From DAOUEG01 sp964589285 (lineage in GTDB: Bacteria > Chloroflexota > Dehalococcoidia > Dehalococcoidales > RBG-16-60-22): a stretch of DNA of 40,772 bases. The notes under the pieces were generated by a model. It did no database searches, was not told the DNA's origin, and worked only from the letters and a program-made list of their open reading frames with translations. This document shows positions 15,995 to 25,094 of this stretch, piece by piece. Location of the stretch: positions 1 to 40,772 of the forward strand of contig CAZPSP010000006.1 in assembly GCA_964589285.1 (NCBI GenBank). Direction: 5' to 3'. Each line of letters starts with the position of its first letter. Positions within the stretch are counted from its first letter, which is position 1. Both the position numbers and the translations under genes were made by a program.

Positions 15995-17776
15995 CTATTC
16001 CACCGTCACGCTCTTCGCGAGGTTGCGGGGGAAGTCGATGGGGCAGCCGCGCTCTTTAGCCGTATAGTACGCCAGCAGTTGCAGTACCACGGAATTGATG
16101 ACCGGCGTGAACAGGTTGTCCACCTTCGGCACCGGGATAACGTGGTCCGCCAGGGCGTCCACATCGGCATCGCCTTCCGGCGCGAGCGCCAGCACCAGTG
16201 AATGCCGGGCTTTTATCTCCTTCAGGCTCGTGACCATCGCCTCGTAGGTATTGTCCGGCGTAATGATGGCGACCACCGGCGTCGTCTCACCCAGCAGGGC
16301 GAAAGGACCGTGTTTCAGTTCTCCGGCGGCGTATCCCTCGGCGTGAAGATAGGAAATTTCCTTCAGCTTGAGGGCGCCTTCCATGGCGGCGGGGTAATTC
16401 AATCCCTTGCCGATGAAGAAGACGTTATCGAACTTTGCTATCTTGGCGGCCGCCCCGGCTATTTCCGCCTCGTTGTCCAGCACCTGCTGGACCTTCGCCG
16501 GCAACAGCCGCAGTTCCCGCACCAGTTCTTCCCGACGGGTCTTTTCAACTTTGGCATACGGCAGGGCCAGCCAGTACAGGGCGATGAGCTGCGCCACAAA
16601 GGTCTTTGTAGCGGCCACGCTTATCTCCGGGCCGGCGCGGGTATACATGATGCGGTCCACCACGCGGCTGATCGTACTGCCGACCACGTTGGTGATGCCG
16701 GCCACCTTGCAGTCGGACTCCTTCAGCTTGCGTACCGCCTTGAGAACATCCAGCGTCTCGCCGGACTGGGTAATGGCAATGGCCCGGTTGCGGGGCGTTA
16801 CCCGCCCGGAATAGATGAACTCGTCGGCTATCTCCACGCGCACCGGGACTTTGGCCAGTTCTTCGATGATGTATTTGCCGAGCAGGCCGGCATGATAGGA
16901 GGTCCCGCACGCCAGAATCACCAGGTCCTCGATTCCTTCATCGCCCGCGCCGCCGAGCACCGGTCCCGAATCCCCGGCGATGTACTCCGCCAGCGTATCG
17001 CGGATGACCTTGGGCTGCTCGTGGATCTCCTTGAGCATGAAGTGCTCGTAACCGCCCTTCTGGGCATCTTCCACGCTCCACGAGACCTGGTCGACGGTCG
17101 GCGCGATAGAAGCGCCGTTCCGCCGTATCGTCACCATGTGCGGCGTCAGGTGAACGATGTCCCCATCTTCCAGGTAGACGACCCGGTTGGTGTAATCGAG
17201 CAAGGCCGGCACGTCCGAGGCCAGGAAATTCTCCCGGTCCCCGATGCCCACGATGAGCGGGCTGTCCTTCCGCGTCGCCACCAGGCCGGTCTCACCTTCC
17301 ATCACCGCTATCATGGTAAAGGCGCCGTCCAGGTCTTTCAGGGCGCGTTCCACCGCCTGCACGAGGTCTCCCTCGTAATATTTCTCGATAAGGTGCGGAA
17401 TGACTTCCGTGTCCGTCTGGGAAATGATCTTGTGGCCCTCACGGGCCAGGCTGTCCCGGAGGGCCTGGAAATTATTGATGACCCCGTTATGAACAACGGC
17501 TATCCGGCCGGTGCAGTCCGCATGAGGATGGGCATTGATCTGGGAACGTTCACCATGAGTGGCCCAGCGGGTGTGCCCGACGCCCGTTTTTCCATGGTGC
17601 CTCGGCATCGCTTTTTCCAGATCGCGGACCCTCACGGCGTCCTTGGTGATGACTATCTTATCGTTCAGGATGGCGAGGCCGCAGGAATCATAACCCCGGT
17701 ATTCGAGCTTGCCCAGGCAGTTGAGTAAAATGGCCTGGCAGTCTCGCTGCCCCGTGTAACCGACAATGCCGCACAT
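15995..17776 (-). CDS. glmS: Glutamine--fructose-6-phosphate aminotransferase (isomerizing)
   Basis: 593 residues, normal length. After Met1 the nucleophile Cys2 opens the glutaminase domain (MCGIVGYTG, then YRGYDSCGLA and TGVGHTRWATHG). Two SIS sugar-isomerase domains follow (ACGTSYHAGL... QSGETLDVLKAV; FIGKGLNYPAAMEGALKLKE), ending with the conserved DFPRNLAKSVTVE. It makes glucosamine-6-phosphate from fructose-6-phosphate and glutamine in the cytoplasm, the entry step to UDP-GlcNAc. It is the last gene of a four-gene operon that also has glmM and two nucleotidyltransferases, 42 bases after the second of these. Confidence 0.97.
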   Translation of the reverse strand: MCGIVGYTGQRDCQAILLNCLGKLEYRGYDSCGLAILNDKIVITKDAVRVRDLEKAMPRHHGKTGVGHTRWATHGERSQINAHPHADCTGRIAVVHNGVINNFQALRDSLAREGHKIISQTDTEVIPHLIEKYYEGDLVQAVERALKDLDGAFTMIAVMEGETGLVATRKDSPLIVGIGDRENFLASDVPALLDYTNRVVYLEDGDIVHLTPHMVTIRRNGASIAPTVDQVSWSVEDAQKGGYEHFMLKEIHEQPKVIRDTLAEYIAGDSGPVLGGAGDEGIEDLVILACGTSYHAGLLGKYIIEELAKVPVRVEIADEFIYSGRVTPRNRAIAITQSGETLDVLKAVRKLKESDCKVAGITNVVGSTISRVVDRIMYTRAGPEISVAATKTFVAQLIALYWLALPYAKVEKTRREELVRELRLLPAKVQQVLDNEAEIAGAAAKIAKFDNVFFIGKGLNYPAAMEGALKLKEISYLHAEGYAAGELKHGPFALLGETTPVVAIITPDNTYEAMVTSLKEIKARHSLVLALAPEGDADVDALADHVIPVPKVDNLFTPVINSVVLQLLAYYTAKERGCPIDFPRNLAKSVTVE

Positions 17777-17818
17777 AGTTTGGTTAGTGTCTCTCCGAAA
17801 ATGGTATGAAGTATTTTA

Positions 17819-18997
17819 CTAATACACCAGGCTTTTATCCGGTATATTTCCGGTTAACGTTCTGGTCATCCTGACCTGGCAGCCGTTACCGACCACCGCG
17901 CCCGGCTGGACGGACACGCTGTTTTCTACCATGCAGTCCTCGCCCATGATGACCCCCAGGGGAATGCCCGGTATTGTGCCGTTGGATACGGGGTGCTTTA
18001 CCTGGCTGCCGATGGCGGTAAACCGCCCGTCGATGCTGCACCCTTTCCCGATGACCGAGTCCTGGATAATGCAGCCCGGGCCGATGCCGACATCGTTCCC
18101 GATGACCGCATTTTCAATATGCGTGAACGGGGAAACGACCACGTTATCGCCGAGCGTTGAAGCCGGTTTGATGGTGACATGCGGCCCGATATCGCAGCCG
18201 GCCCCGATCACCGCCGGCCCGTAGATGCACGTGCCGGACCGTATCACCGTGCCGTCTCCGACGACCACCTGGCCCCGCACCGTGACGCCCTTTTCCATGG
18301 TGCCTCCGAGCTGCCCCTGGAGACCCAGCAGAACGGCGTTGTTCAGTGAAATGATGTCCCAGGGGTAAACGATGTCCAGCCAACGCCCGGTGGTTTCCAC
18401 CGCCCGTATCTCCCGGCCGTCCTCGATCATTTTGTTCAGCATATCCGGAATATCCAGGACCCCGCCGGTGTAATTGAAAACGTCCTGAGTGAAAGCGTAA
18501 ATGCCGGTGTTGACCAGGTTGCTTCCGGCTACCTCGGGCTTCTCTTCGATGCCGCTGACCAGTCCGTCCCCGGTAGCGACCACGCCGTAACGGGAAGGGT
18601 CCTCAACGCGTTTGACCAGCACCGCCGGACTGCCGGTGGCGATAAATCCCGAGATCGTCCCGGCATCGATGAGATTATCGCCGGGCACCACGAGAAATTC
18701 CTCATCCGCCCTATCTTTGGCCATGCCCAGCGCATGGGCCGTGCCGAGTTGCCGTTCCTGGGTCACATAATCAATGGTTACGCCCAGGTCCTCACCGGAT
18801 TTCAGGTAATCGAAGACCTGTTCCTTGCGATAGCCCACGACGATGATTATGTCACGTATACCGTTGCGGGCCAGCGCTTCGATGACGAAATGGAGCACCG
18901 GCTTGTCCGCGATAGCCAGCATGCTCTTGGGACGGGTAACGGTAAACGGCCGGAGCCTCTGCCCTTCCCCTGCCGCGAGAACGATAGCCTGTTTCAT
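17819..18997 (-). CDS. Sugar-1-phosphate nucleotidyltransferase with left-handed beta-helix
   Basis: 392 residues from ATG 18997 (AAGGAAA upstream, 10 bases after the preceding stop); an in-frame extension to 19075 overlaps the previous gene and is rejected. The N-terminal nucleotidyltransferase domain has LAAGEGQRLRPFT and VVPGDNLID. The C-terminal hexapeptide-repeat helix (GDGTVIRSGTCIYGPAVIGA...) is about 150 residues. It is a paralogue of the next gene upstream. Here the helix lacks the NLR-type acetyltransferase segment of its partner and ends in an unusual stretch (VENSVSVQPGAVVGNGCQVR). It may make a nucleotide sugar such as dTDP- or UDP-glucose. The exact sugar is unknown. Confidence 0.88.
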   Translation of the reverse strand: MKQAIVLAAGEGQRLRPFTVTRPKSMLAIADKPVLHFVIEALARNGIRDIIIVVGYRKEQVFDYLKSGEDLGVTIDYVTQERQLGTAHALGMAKDRADEEFLVVPGDNLIDAGTISGFIATGSPAVLVKRVEDPSRYGVVATGDGLVSGIEEKPEVAGSNLVNTGIYAFTQDVFNYTGGVLDIPDMLNKMIEDGREIRAVETTGRWLDIVYPWDIISLNNAVLLGLQGQLGGTMEKGVTVRGQVVVGDGTVIRSGTCIYGPAVIGAGCDIGPHVTIKPASTLGDNVVVSPFTHIENAVIGNDVGIGPGCIIQDSVIGKGCSIDGRFTAIGSQVKHPVSNGTIPGIPLGVIMGEDCMVENSVSVQPGAVVGNGCQVRMTRTLTGNIPDKSLVY

Positions 18998-19007
18998 GCC
19001 GATTTCC

Positions 19008-20210
19008 TTAAAATAGTACTGCGTTGGATTTGATGTGCCCGCTGACGACCGCTCCCGGACCGATGAACGCTCCATCCCCGATGACCGTGCCTACGTTCAG
19101 CGAGACGTTGATGCCGGTCTGGACGTTGTCCCCGATGATCGCACCCAGCTTGCGCCGCCCGGTATCGATGCCCCTGGCCCGTATGTTCTTCTTGTCCAGC
19201 CTCAGGTTGGCTACCTTGGTTCCCGCGCCGAGGTTGCAGTTCTCGCCGATGATGCTGTCCCCCACGTAGCTGAGGTGCGGCACCTTGGAACCATTCATGA
19301 TGATGGAATTCTTGATCTCCACGCCGTTCCCGATGTGGCAGCCGTTGCCGATTGCCGTAGTCGGGCGGATATAGCAGTTCGGGCCGATATCGCACCCGGA
19401 GCCGATGATGACCGGGCCCTGGATGTAGGCCCCGGCCCGTATCAGCGTGTCTTCCCCGATGAGGACCGGGCCTTTCAGCGTCGCCCCGGCGTCGACGGTC
19501 CCATGATTGTGTAATTCGATGTCCTTCAGCTTTTCTTCATTGCCCCGCAGGAGGTCCCACGGATAGCTCATGTCCAGCCACGAGTTCAGCACACGGTAAT
19601 ACAGCCCTTCTCCGGATTCCATGAGCAGCTTTAATGAATCGGTCAGCTCATACTCGCCGCGGGGAGACTTTTCTGTTTTTTCGATGGCGTCGAAGATGGC
19701 CGGCGTGAACAGGTACAACGCTGCGTTGGCCAGGTTGGTCGGCGGCTTCGCGGCTTTCTCGTGGATGCCCGTTATCCTGTCCCCTTCCACTTCCACCACT
19801 CCCAATCCTTCCGGATTTTCGACCTCGATGACGCTCATCGTGGAACGTTCCGCTGCCATCAGTGCCATGATATCTTCATGGGATACGATGATGTCCCCGT
19901 TGATGACGAGGAATTTGTCTTGAACGGCGCCGGCTACGAATCTCAGGGCGTCCGCCGTACCGAGCTGCTTGCGCTGTTCGGAATACTCGATATTGACGCT
20001 CCACCGGCTCCCGTCACCGAAGTAATTCCGTACCTGCTGGCTCCCGTAGCCGACGATGAAGATAAAATCTTTGATGCCCGCTTCGATGAGTTCGAGCAGC
20101 GTGTGTTCAACGATAGGCCGGTTGGCGATAGGCAGCATGACCTTGGGTCGAACGGCGGTGAGAGGGCGCATGCGTTTCCCCTCGCCCGCGGCAAGTATCA
20201 CGGCTTTCAA
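19008..20210 (-). CDS. glmU: Bifunctional GlmU-like nucleotidyltransferase/acetyltransferase (archaeal type)
   Basis: 400 residues. The start is TTG 20210: GGAGG lies 6 bases upstream and the TTG overlaps the glmM stop as TTGA, a translational-coupling arrangement. A TTG at 20225 has no such support. Nucleotidyltransferase motif LAAGEGKRMRPLT and VINGDIIVS; then a beta-helix with GAGTKVANLRLDKKNIRA, the segment typical of the archaeal two-function enzymes that acetylate glucosamine-1-phosphate and then uridylylate it. Its place between glmM and glmS supports a UDP-GlcNAc role. Bacterial GlmU proper has a different sequence pattern, so the assignment rests on context and the NLR segment. Confidence 0.8.
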   Translation of the reverse strand: MKAVILAAGEGKRMRPLTAVRPKVMLPIANRPIVEHTLLELIEAGIKDFIFIVGYGSQQVRNYFGDGSRWSVNIEYSEQRKQLGTADALRFVAGAVQDKFLVINGDIIVSHEDIMALMAAERSTMSVIEVENPEGLGVVEVEGDRITGIHEKAAKPPTNLANAALYLFTPAIFDAIEKTEKSPRGEYELTDSLKLLMESGEGLYYRVLNSWLDMSYPWDLLRGNEEKLKDIELHNHGTVDAGATLKGPVLIGEDTLIRAGAYIQGPVIIGSGCDIGPNCYIRPTTAIGNGCHIGNGVEIKNSIIMNGSKVPHLSYVGDSIIGENCNLGAGTKVANLRLDKKNIRARGIDTGRRKLGAIIGDNVQTGINVSLNVGTVIGDGAFIGPGAVVSGHIKSNAVLF

Positions 20211-21496
20211 GGTTTTCCTCCGCAAGATTTCAGGATGTCGAGGACGGCGTCATAGAGGGCCTGCGCCCTGGCTCCGGTCCTGGCCTCGGCGGTGAGGCGT
20301 ATCTTCGGTTCGGTGCCGGACGGCCGCACCAGCACCCATCCGTCATCGAACATCAGCTTCATGCCGTCGCTCTTATCCACCGCCGCCGGTTTCAGGGCCA
20401 TCAGGCCGTTCGTCACGTCTTCCAGGTTGACGCCCTCGCTCCGGCAACTGCCCCGTACCAGCGGGTACGCCGGCAGGTCGTCGACGAGTTCGGACAGCCG
20501 GTAGTTACCGGCCAGTTCCGCTATTTTGGCCGCCGCATAGATACCGTCCGGGCAGAGCGAGACCGCCGGGAATATCCAGCAGCCGGAGGTCTCGCCACCG
20601 AAGTCCCCGCTATGCCGCAGTTCCTCGGATACCCACGTATCGCCGATGCGCGTGCGTCGCACTTTCGGAGCCAATTCATCGACAGCCATGGAGGCATCCA
20701 GCGTCGTCACCACGTCCGTGGCGTTCATGGCCTTGATGAACAGGGCCAGGAGATTGTCCCCGGTGATGAAGCGGCCTTTTTCATCCACGGCCATCATCCG
20801 GTCCGCGTCTCCGTCGTGAGCGATGCCGATGGCCGCGCCCGTCTCGACGACGGCTGAACAGAGGTCTTTCAAATTGGCGGCGACCGGTTCCGCCGGCCGC
20901 GGGAAATTACCGTTATAGGCGCAGTGTATCTTGACCACGTCGCAGCCGAGACGCCGGAACAGTTCCGGCGTTATCTCGGAAGCCGCTCCACCGGCAGCGT
21001 CGATCACTACCTTGAGACCGGGCTTGACGGTGATGTCCTGCATGATGCGCGAAATATGGTCTTCCATGGCGGAAGGGAAGAGCGTGCCCTCGTGCAGGAC
21101 TTTCCAATCGATGGCCGGGCCGGACGGGTCGTTGAGCGCTTCTTCGATGTAGCGCTGCTGCGGGGTATCGAAGGAAGAACCGTCCGGATTGAGCAGTTTC
21201 AGGCCGTTGTATTCCGGGGGATTGTGGGAAGCTGTCAGCATCACACCGGCATCGAAGTTCTTCGTCGCCAGAGCAATGGTCGGCGTTGGAGCGATACCGG
21301 CGTCGGCGCACGTGCCGCCGGCGGCCAGTATCCCGGCGCAGACAGCGTGCTTCATGGCCGGGCCGGACGTCCGCGAGTCCATCCCCACGATGACGTTCTT
21401 ATACCTCTCCCCTACCGCCAGACCGGTACGCAGTGACAGGTCTAGAAGCTGCCTGGAAAAAATTGTGCGAATGCCGGAAGAACCGAATAATGCCAT
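20207..21496 (-). CDS. glmM: Phosphoglucosamine mutase
   Basis: 429 residues of the alpha-D-phosphohexomutase superfamily. The start MALFGSSGIRTIF is the family's N-terminus, TASHNPPEYNG carries the phosphoserine, AHDGDADRMMAVDE binds the metal, ETSGC(W) binds the sugar, and PSGTEPKIRLTAEA binds phosphate. It interconverts glucosamine-6-phosphate and glucosamine-1-phosphate. First gene of the amino-sugar operon. No Shine-Dalgarno sequence precedes the ATG; a strong promoter lies immediately upstream. A phosphomannomutase role cannot be excluded from sequence, but the neighbours argue for GlmM. Confidence 0.92.
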   Translation of the reverse strand: MALFGSSGIRTIFSRQLLDLSLRTGLAVGERYKNVIVGMDSRTSGPAMKHAVCAGILAAGGTCADAGIAPTPTIALATKNFDAGVMLTASHNPPEYNGLKLLNPDGSSFDTPQQRYIEEALNDPSGPAIDWKVLHEGTLFPSAMEDHISRIMQDITVKPGLKVVIDAAGGAASEITPELFRRLGCDVVKIHCAYNGNFPRPAEPVAANLKDLCSAVVETGAAIGIAHDGDADRMMAVDEKGRFITGDNLLALFIKAMNATDVVTTLDASMAVDELAPKVRRTRIGDTWVSEELRHSGDFGGETSGCWIFPAVSLCPDGIYAAAKIAELAGNYRLSELVDDLPAYPLVRGSCRSEGVNLEDVTNGLMALKPAAVDKSDGMKLMFDDGWVLVRPSGTEPKIRLTAEARTGARAQALYDAVLDILKSCGGKP

Positions 21497-21502
21497 ATTT
21501 CA

Positions 21503-21530
21503 ATTCTACTACCGCACACCTAAATGTCAA
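21503..21530 (-). promoter_or_regulatory. Strong promoter of the glmM operon, apparently leaderless
   Basis: Minus strand: TTGACA (21530-21525), 16-base spacer, TAGAAT (21508-21503), then only 6 bases before the glmM ATG at 21496. The start site should fall on or beside the ATG. Confidence 0.75.
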
Positions 21531-21643
21531 CCAAGTAAACCCTCATTCCCGATAGCCGCAATTACTGTTAGAGGGATATGCCTAAGCACGCTTTTGTGGC
21601 AAGGCTGATTGCGGAGCGAGATGTATATAGAACCATATCTGGA

Positions 21644-21672
21644 TTGGATAAACCACTCAAGAATCATATAAT
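21644..21672 (+). promoter_or_regulatory. Promoter of the formate/nitrite channel gene
   Basis: TTGGAT (21644-21649), 17-base spacer, consensus TATAAT (21667-21672), about 45 bases before the ATG at 21718. Confidence 0.65.
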
Positions 21673-21717
21673 GAGGAAAAAAGTAACCATCTTCCACTCC
21701 GGCACAGGAGGATATCC

Positions 21718-22620
21718 ATGTCTGATATCGAGCCCAGTAGCAACAATATCGTCTCGGCGTTTGATGAACTTCTCCCGGCGGAGATGGCATCCAAGGCGCA
21801 GGACATCGGCATCAAGAAGGCCAATCTTGATTTCCTGAGCACGTTCGCCCTGGCTGTTCTCGCCGGCGCCTTCATTGCCCTGGGGGCCATCTTCTTCACT
21901 GTCACCATGACCGGCAGCGACTCCCTGCCCTGGGGAGTCAGCCGCGCTATCGGCGGGGTTGCCTTCAGCCTCGGTCTTATCCTGGTCGTCGTCGGCGGCG
22001 CGGAACTGTTCACCGGTAACAACCTCATCATCATGGCCTGGGCCAGCCGCAAACTCTCCACCTGGAGAGTGCTCCGCAACTGGCTGATCGTCTACATCGG
22101 CAACTTCAGCGGCGCGGTGGCTACCGCCCTCGTGGTCTATTTTGCCCTGCACTATGAATTCAATAACGGCGGCGTCGGCCTGACCGCTCTAAACATCGCC
22201 AACGGCAAGGTCCACCTGGGATTCGTTCAAGCTCTCATCCTCGGTATCCTGTGCAACGCCCTCGTCTGCCTGGCCGTCTGGCTGACCTACAGCGCCCGCA
22301 CCGTGCTGGGACGCATCTCGGCAATCATCTTCCCCATCGCCGCGTTCGTCGCCGCCGGTTTCGAGCACTGCGTCGCCAACATGTTCTTCGTGCCTTATGC
22401 CATCCTGGTCAAGGCCGGCGCCCCGGCTGACTTCTGGGACAAAGTGGGCGTTGACCCATCGATGTACCAGGACCTGACCTGGGGCTCGTTCTTCGCCGGC
22501 AACCTGCTGCCGGTCACCATCGGCAATATCATCGGCGGCGTGTTCTTTGTCGCCCTCGTCTACTGGGCCATCTACCTGCGTAAAAAGACCGTTGAAGTCG
22601 CCGACCCCAAACCGGACTAA
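21718..22620 (+). CDS. focA: Formate/nitrite transporter (FNT family, FocA/NirC type)
   Basis: 300 residues, six hydrophobic helices. Diagnostic segments: GGAELFTGNNLIIMAWASRK (broken helix 2 with the pore Thr), NWLIVYIGNFSGA, LGILCNALVCLAVWL and GFEHCVANMFFVP, whose His corresponds to the central pore histidine of FocA. A soluble N-terminal arm of about 40 residues precedes the membrane part. AGGAGG precedes the ATG. FNT proteins are pentameric channels for formate, nitrite or hydrosulfide. With fhs in the same window, formate exchange is the likelier role. Confidence 0.92.
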   Translation: MSDIEPSSNNIVSAFDELLPAEMASKAQDIGIKKANLDFLSTFALAVLAGAFIALGAIFFTVTMTGSDSLPWGVSRAIGGVAFSLGLILVVVGGAELFTGNNLIIMAWASRKLSTWRVLRNWLIVYIGNFSGAVATALVVYFALHYEFNNGGVGLTALNIANGKVHLGFVQALILGILCNALVCLAVWLTYSARTVLGRISAIIFPIAAFVAAGFEHCVANMFFVPYAILVKAGAPADFWDKVGVDPSMYQDLTWGSFFAGNLLPVTIGNIIGGVFFVALVYWAIYLRKKTVEVADPKPD

Positions 22621-22638
22621 TCCCGTAGAAACGATGAG

Positions 22639-22670
22639 CCGCAACCGGTGATGCTCAATGCCGGTTGCGG
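22639..22670. terminator. Bidirectional terminator between convergent genes
   Basis: A 10-bp perfect stem (22639-22648 with 22661-22670) with a 12-base loop, between the FNT gene stop (22620) and the convergent SPFH gene stop (22701). A T-rich stretch (GTTTTGATTT) follows on the plus strand. Confidence 0.65.
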
Positions 22671-22700
22671 CGTCATGTTTTGATTTCTGCTCTTTGAACT

Positions 22701-23648
22701 TTACTCTATATCCGTCTCCGGCAGCACCAGGTCGAGACCCTGGTCTGACGGAATGACCATCACCTTGATGTCATCCCCAAGCCGGTCCAGCAGGATATAC
22801 TGGAGCACTTCCGGCGTCAGCGAATCGTGGATCGCCTCGTTGGCGGCGACCTGCGCCTCCGTCACGATGCGGATATATTCGGCTTCACCGTTGGCTTTGG
22901 CGATACGGGCGTTGGCTTCACCCTTCTCCTGCTCTTCACGCTGCTGCGCTTCAACCTTGATGCGTTCCAGCTTGTTCCTGGCCTCGAAGACGGCCTGCTC
23001 AGCGGCTACCTTGGCCTCGATGGCCGCTGTAAAGGTAGTGCTGAAACGGAACTCGGTAATGGAGACGGCTTCCGTGATGATGCCGCGCTCCATGAGGCGG
23101 TCGGACAGCGTACTCGTTATGTCGTTCTTGACCTCGTCTCGTCGCAGGATGAGGTCTTCCGCGTTGTAACGCGCCGTCACCTGCTTGACCGTTTCCTGAA
23201 TGGCGGGCGCCGCAATGCGGTCGATATAGTCGTTTCCGAGCGTCCGGTAGATCTGGGCGGCCTGGCCGGGATCGAGCCGGTAGTTGAGCGCTATAGTCGT
23301 GCTGACGTCCTGGAGGTCCCGGGATGCCGAGGCCGCGTTGGTCTCATACTTCAGCGTCTGCACGGACATCTTGACGACCGAATCGATGAATGGCAATTTC
23401 AGTTGCAGCCCTTCTTCCAGCACGGTGCCGGTAACGCCGCTGAACCGGATGACCACGCCCCGGTGACCGGCCGGTACCGTGGTGAAAGAACCCAGTATAA
23501 TACTCACGAGTATCATGATCGCCCCGATGGCAATGCCGACGCCCCCGCCGATGCGGTCCTTGACGGCGGCCGGTTTCTTCCGGTTGGTCTGCCAGATGAA
23601 CAGTCCGACGATCAGTATGATGATGCCGATGACAAGTAAAAATGTCAC
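22701..23648 (-). CDS. SPFH/prohibitin-family membrane protein
   Basis: 315 residues from GTG 23648, chosen because GGGGAG lies 5 bases upstream; an ATG at 23675 would put charged residues ahead of the membrane segment. N-terminal membrane helix (VTFLLVIGIIILIVGLFIW), a second hydrophobic stretch, then the band-7 domain starting TVPAGHRGVVIRFSGVTGTV. An Ala/Glu-rich helical region (about 190-265; AKVAAEQAVFEARNKLERIK) is predicted coiled coil. Such proteins form membrane rings that scaffold lipids or regulate FtsH-type proteases. It follows thiC by 122 bases on the same strand; no partner gene is present. Confidence 0.88.
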   Translation of the reverse strand: MTFLLVIGIIILIVGLFIWQTNRKKPAAVKDRIGGGVGIAIGAIMILVSIILGSFTTVPAGHRGVVIRFSGVTGTVLEEGLQLKLPFIDSVVKMSVQTLKYETNAASASRDLQDVSTTIALNYRLDPGQAAQIYRTLGNDYIDRIAAPAIQETVKQVTARYNAEDLILRRDEVKNDITSTLSDRLMERGIITEAVSITEFRFSTTFTAAIEAKVAAEQAVFEARNKLERIKVEAQQREEQEKGEANARIAKANGEAEYIRIVTEAQVAANEAIHDSLTPEVLQYILLDRLGDDIKVMVIPSDQGLDLVLPETDIE

Positions 23649-23770
23649 AGTTACTCCCCTTCCGCCGGTTTCCACGCCGGCTTTGTTGTTTCAGAAATCA
23701 GGCCGCGCCTGCAGGCGCATGCTATCGTACCAAGGGTACCATATTCACGCACAGAGTCAAAGCCGCAGGG

Positions 23771-25066
23771 TCAGCACCGGGTAGCCTTGGCGCCGAGGTA
23801 TTCGCCCACCAGGTCCATGGCGCAGTACTTGCCGCACATGCTGCACGCCGTTCCGGCGGTACCGCGCTGCTGCCGCACCGAACGGACCTTCTCCGGGTCG
23901 AGCGCGAGCCTCGCCTGCGCTTCCCAGTCCAGTGCCTTGCGGGCTTCCGCCATCTTGCGGTCGCGTTCCGCCGCGCCGGGTATTCCCTTGACGATGTCGG
24001 CGGCATGAGCAGCGATGCGGGAAGCCATGACGCCTTCACGCACATCAGCGGCATCCGGTATAGCCAGGTGCTCGGAAGGAGTCACATAGCAGAGGAAATC
24101 CGCGCCGGCCATGGCGGCCAGCGCGCCCCCGATGGCGCTTGTGATGTGGTCGTAGCCCGCCCCGATGTCCGTTACCAGCGGGCCGAGAACGTAGAACGGC
24201 GCGTCCTGGCAGAGGGACTTCTGCAGCCGGATGTTGGTCTCGATCTGGTCCAGCGGCACATGGCCGGGACCTTCCACCATGACCTGGACGCCGGCGTCCC
24301 TCGAACGTTTCACCAGCTCGCCGAGGGTGATGAGTTCCTCGATCTGCGTGCGGTCCGTGGCGTCCGCCAGGCAGCCGGGTCGCATGCCGTCCCCGAGGCT
24401 GAGCGTCACATCGTATTCGCGGGCGATATCCAGCAGCCGGTCGAACTGCTCGTAGAGCGGGTTCTCCCGTTCGTTGAACAGCATCCAGCCGGTCAAAAAA
24501 GCCCCGCCGCGGGAGACGATGTCCGTCACCCTGCCCTGGGCCTTGAGACGGGCGATGGCCCCCAGCGTTACACCGCAGTGGACGGTGACGAAGTCCACCC
24601 CGTCCCTGGCGTTGTCCTCGATGGCTTTAAACATCTGGTCCGGCGTCATCTTGACGATGGCGCCGTGTTCGTTAATGGCGTCGATGCCGGCCTGGTAGAT
24701 GGGCACGGTACCGATGGCGACGATGCTGGCATCGACGATGGCCTGGCGGATGGCCGGGATATCGCCGCCGGTGCTGAGGTCCATGACGGTGTCCGCGCCG
24801 GCTTCAATGGATATGCGGAGTTTTTCCAGTTCCGTGGACACGTCACCGTAGTCGGACGACGTGCCGATGTTGGCGTTGACCTTGGTGGAGAGGCCCTTGC
24901 CCACGCCGCAGGGTTTGAGGTTCTTATGGTTGATGTTGGCGGGGATGACGACAGTGCCGGCGGCGATCTTCTCCCGTAAAAGCTCCGGGTCTATCGATTC
25001 CGTTCTAGCGACGGTCTCCATTTCCGGCGTGATTTCACCTTTCCTGGCTCGTTCCAACTGTGTCAT
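23771..25066 (-). CDS. thiC: Phosphomethylpyrimidine synthase (HMP-P synthase)
   Basis: 431 residues from ATG 25066 (GGGGGTGG upstream). Radical SAM enzyme converting aminoimidazole ribotide to hydroxymethylpyrimidine phosphate for thiamine. Core segments NANIGTSSDYGDV, ADTVMDLSTGGDI, VTVHCGVTL, SRGGAFLTGWM, LSLGDGMRPGC, VMVEGPGHVPL and FLCYVTPSEHL are all present. The C-terminal [4Fe-4S] site reads CSMCGKYC (Cys408, 411, 415). This spacing, CX2CX3C, is one residue shorter than the CX2CX4C of E. coli-type ThiC. It is the short form lacking the long N-terminal domain of E. coli ThiC. Controlled by the TPP riboswitch directly upstream. Confidence 0.97.
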   Translation of the reverse strand: MTQLERARKGEITPEMETVARTESIDPELLREKIAAGTVVIPANINHKNLKPCGVGKGLSTKVNANIGTSSDYGDVSTELEKLRISIEAGADTVMDLSTGGDIPAIRQAIVDASIVAIGTVPIYQAGIDAINEHGAIVKMTPDQMFKAIEDNARDGVDFVTVHCGVTLGAIARLKAQGRVTDIVSRGGAFLTGWMLFNERENPLYEQFDRLLDIAREYDVTLSLGDGMRPGCLADATDRTQIEELITLGELVKRSRDAGVQVMVEGPGHVPLDQIETNIRLQKSLCQDAPFYVLGPLVTDIGAGYDHITSAIGGALAAMAGADFLCYVTPSEHLAIPDAADVREGVMASRIAAHAADIVKGIPGAAERDRKMAEARKALDWEAQARLALDPEKVRSVRQQRGTAGTACSMCGKYCAMDLVGEYLGAKATRC

Positions 25067-25094
25067 GGTTGCCACCCCCTTATAAAATAACAAA

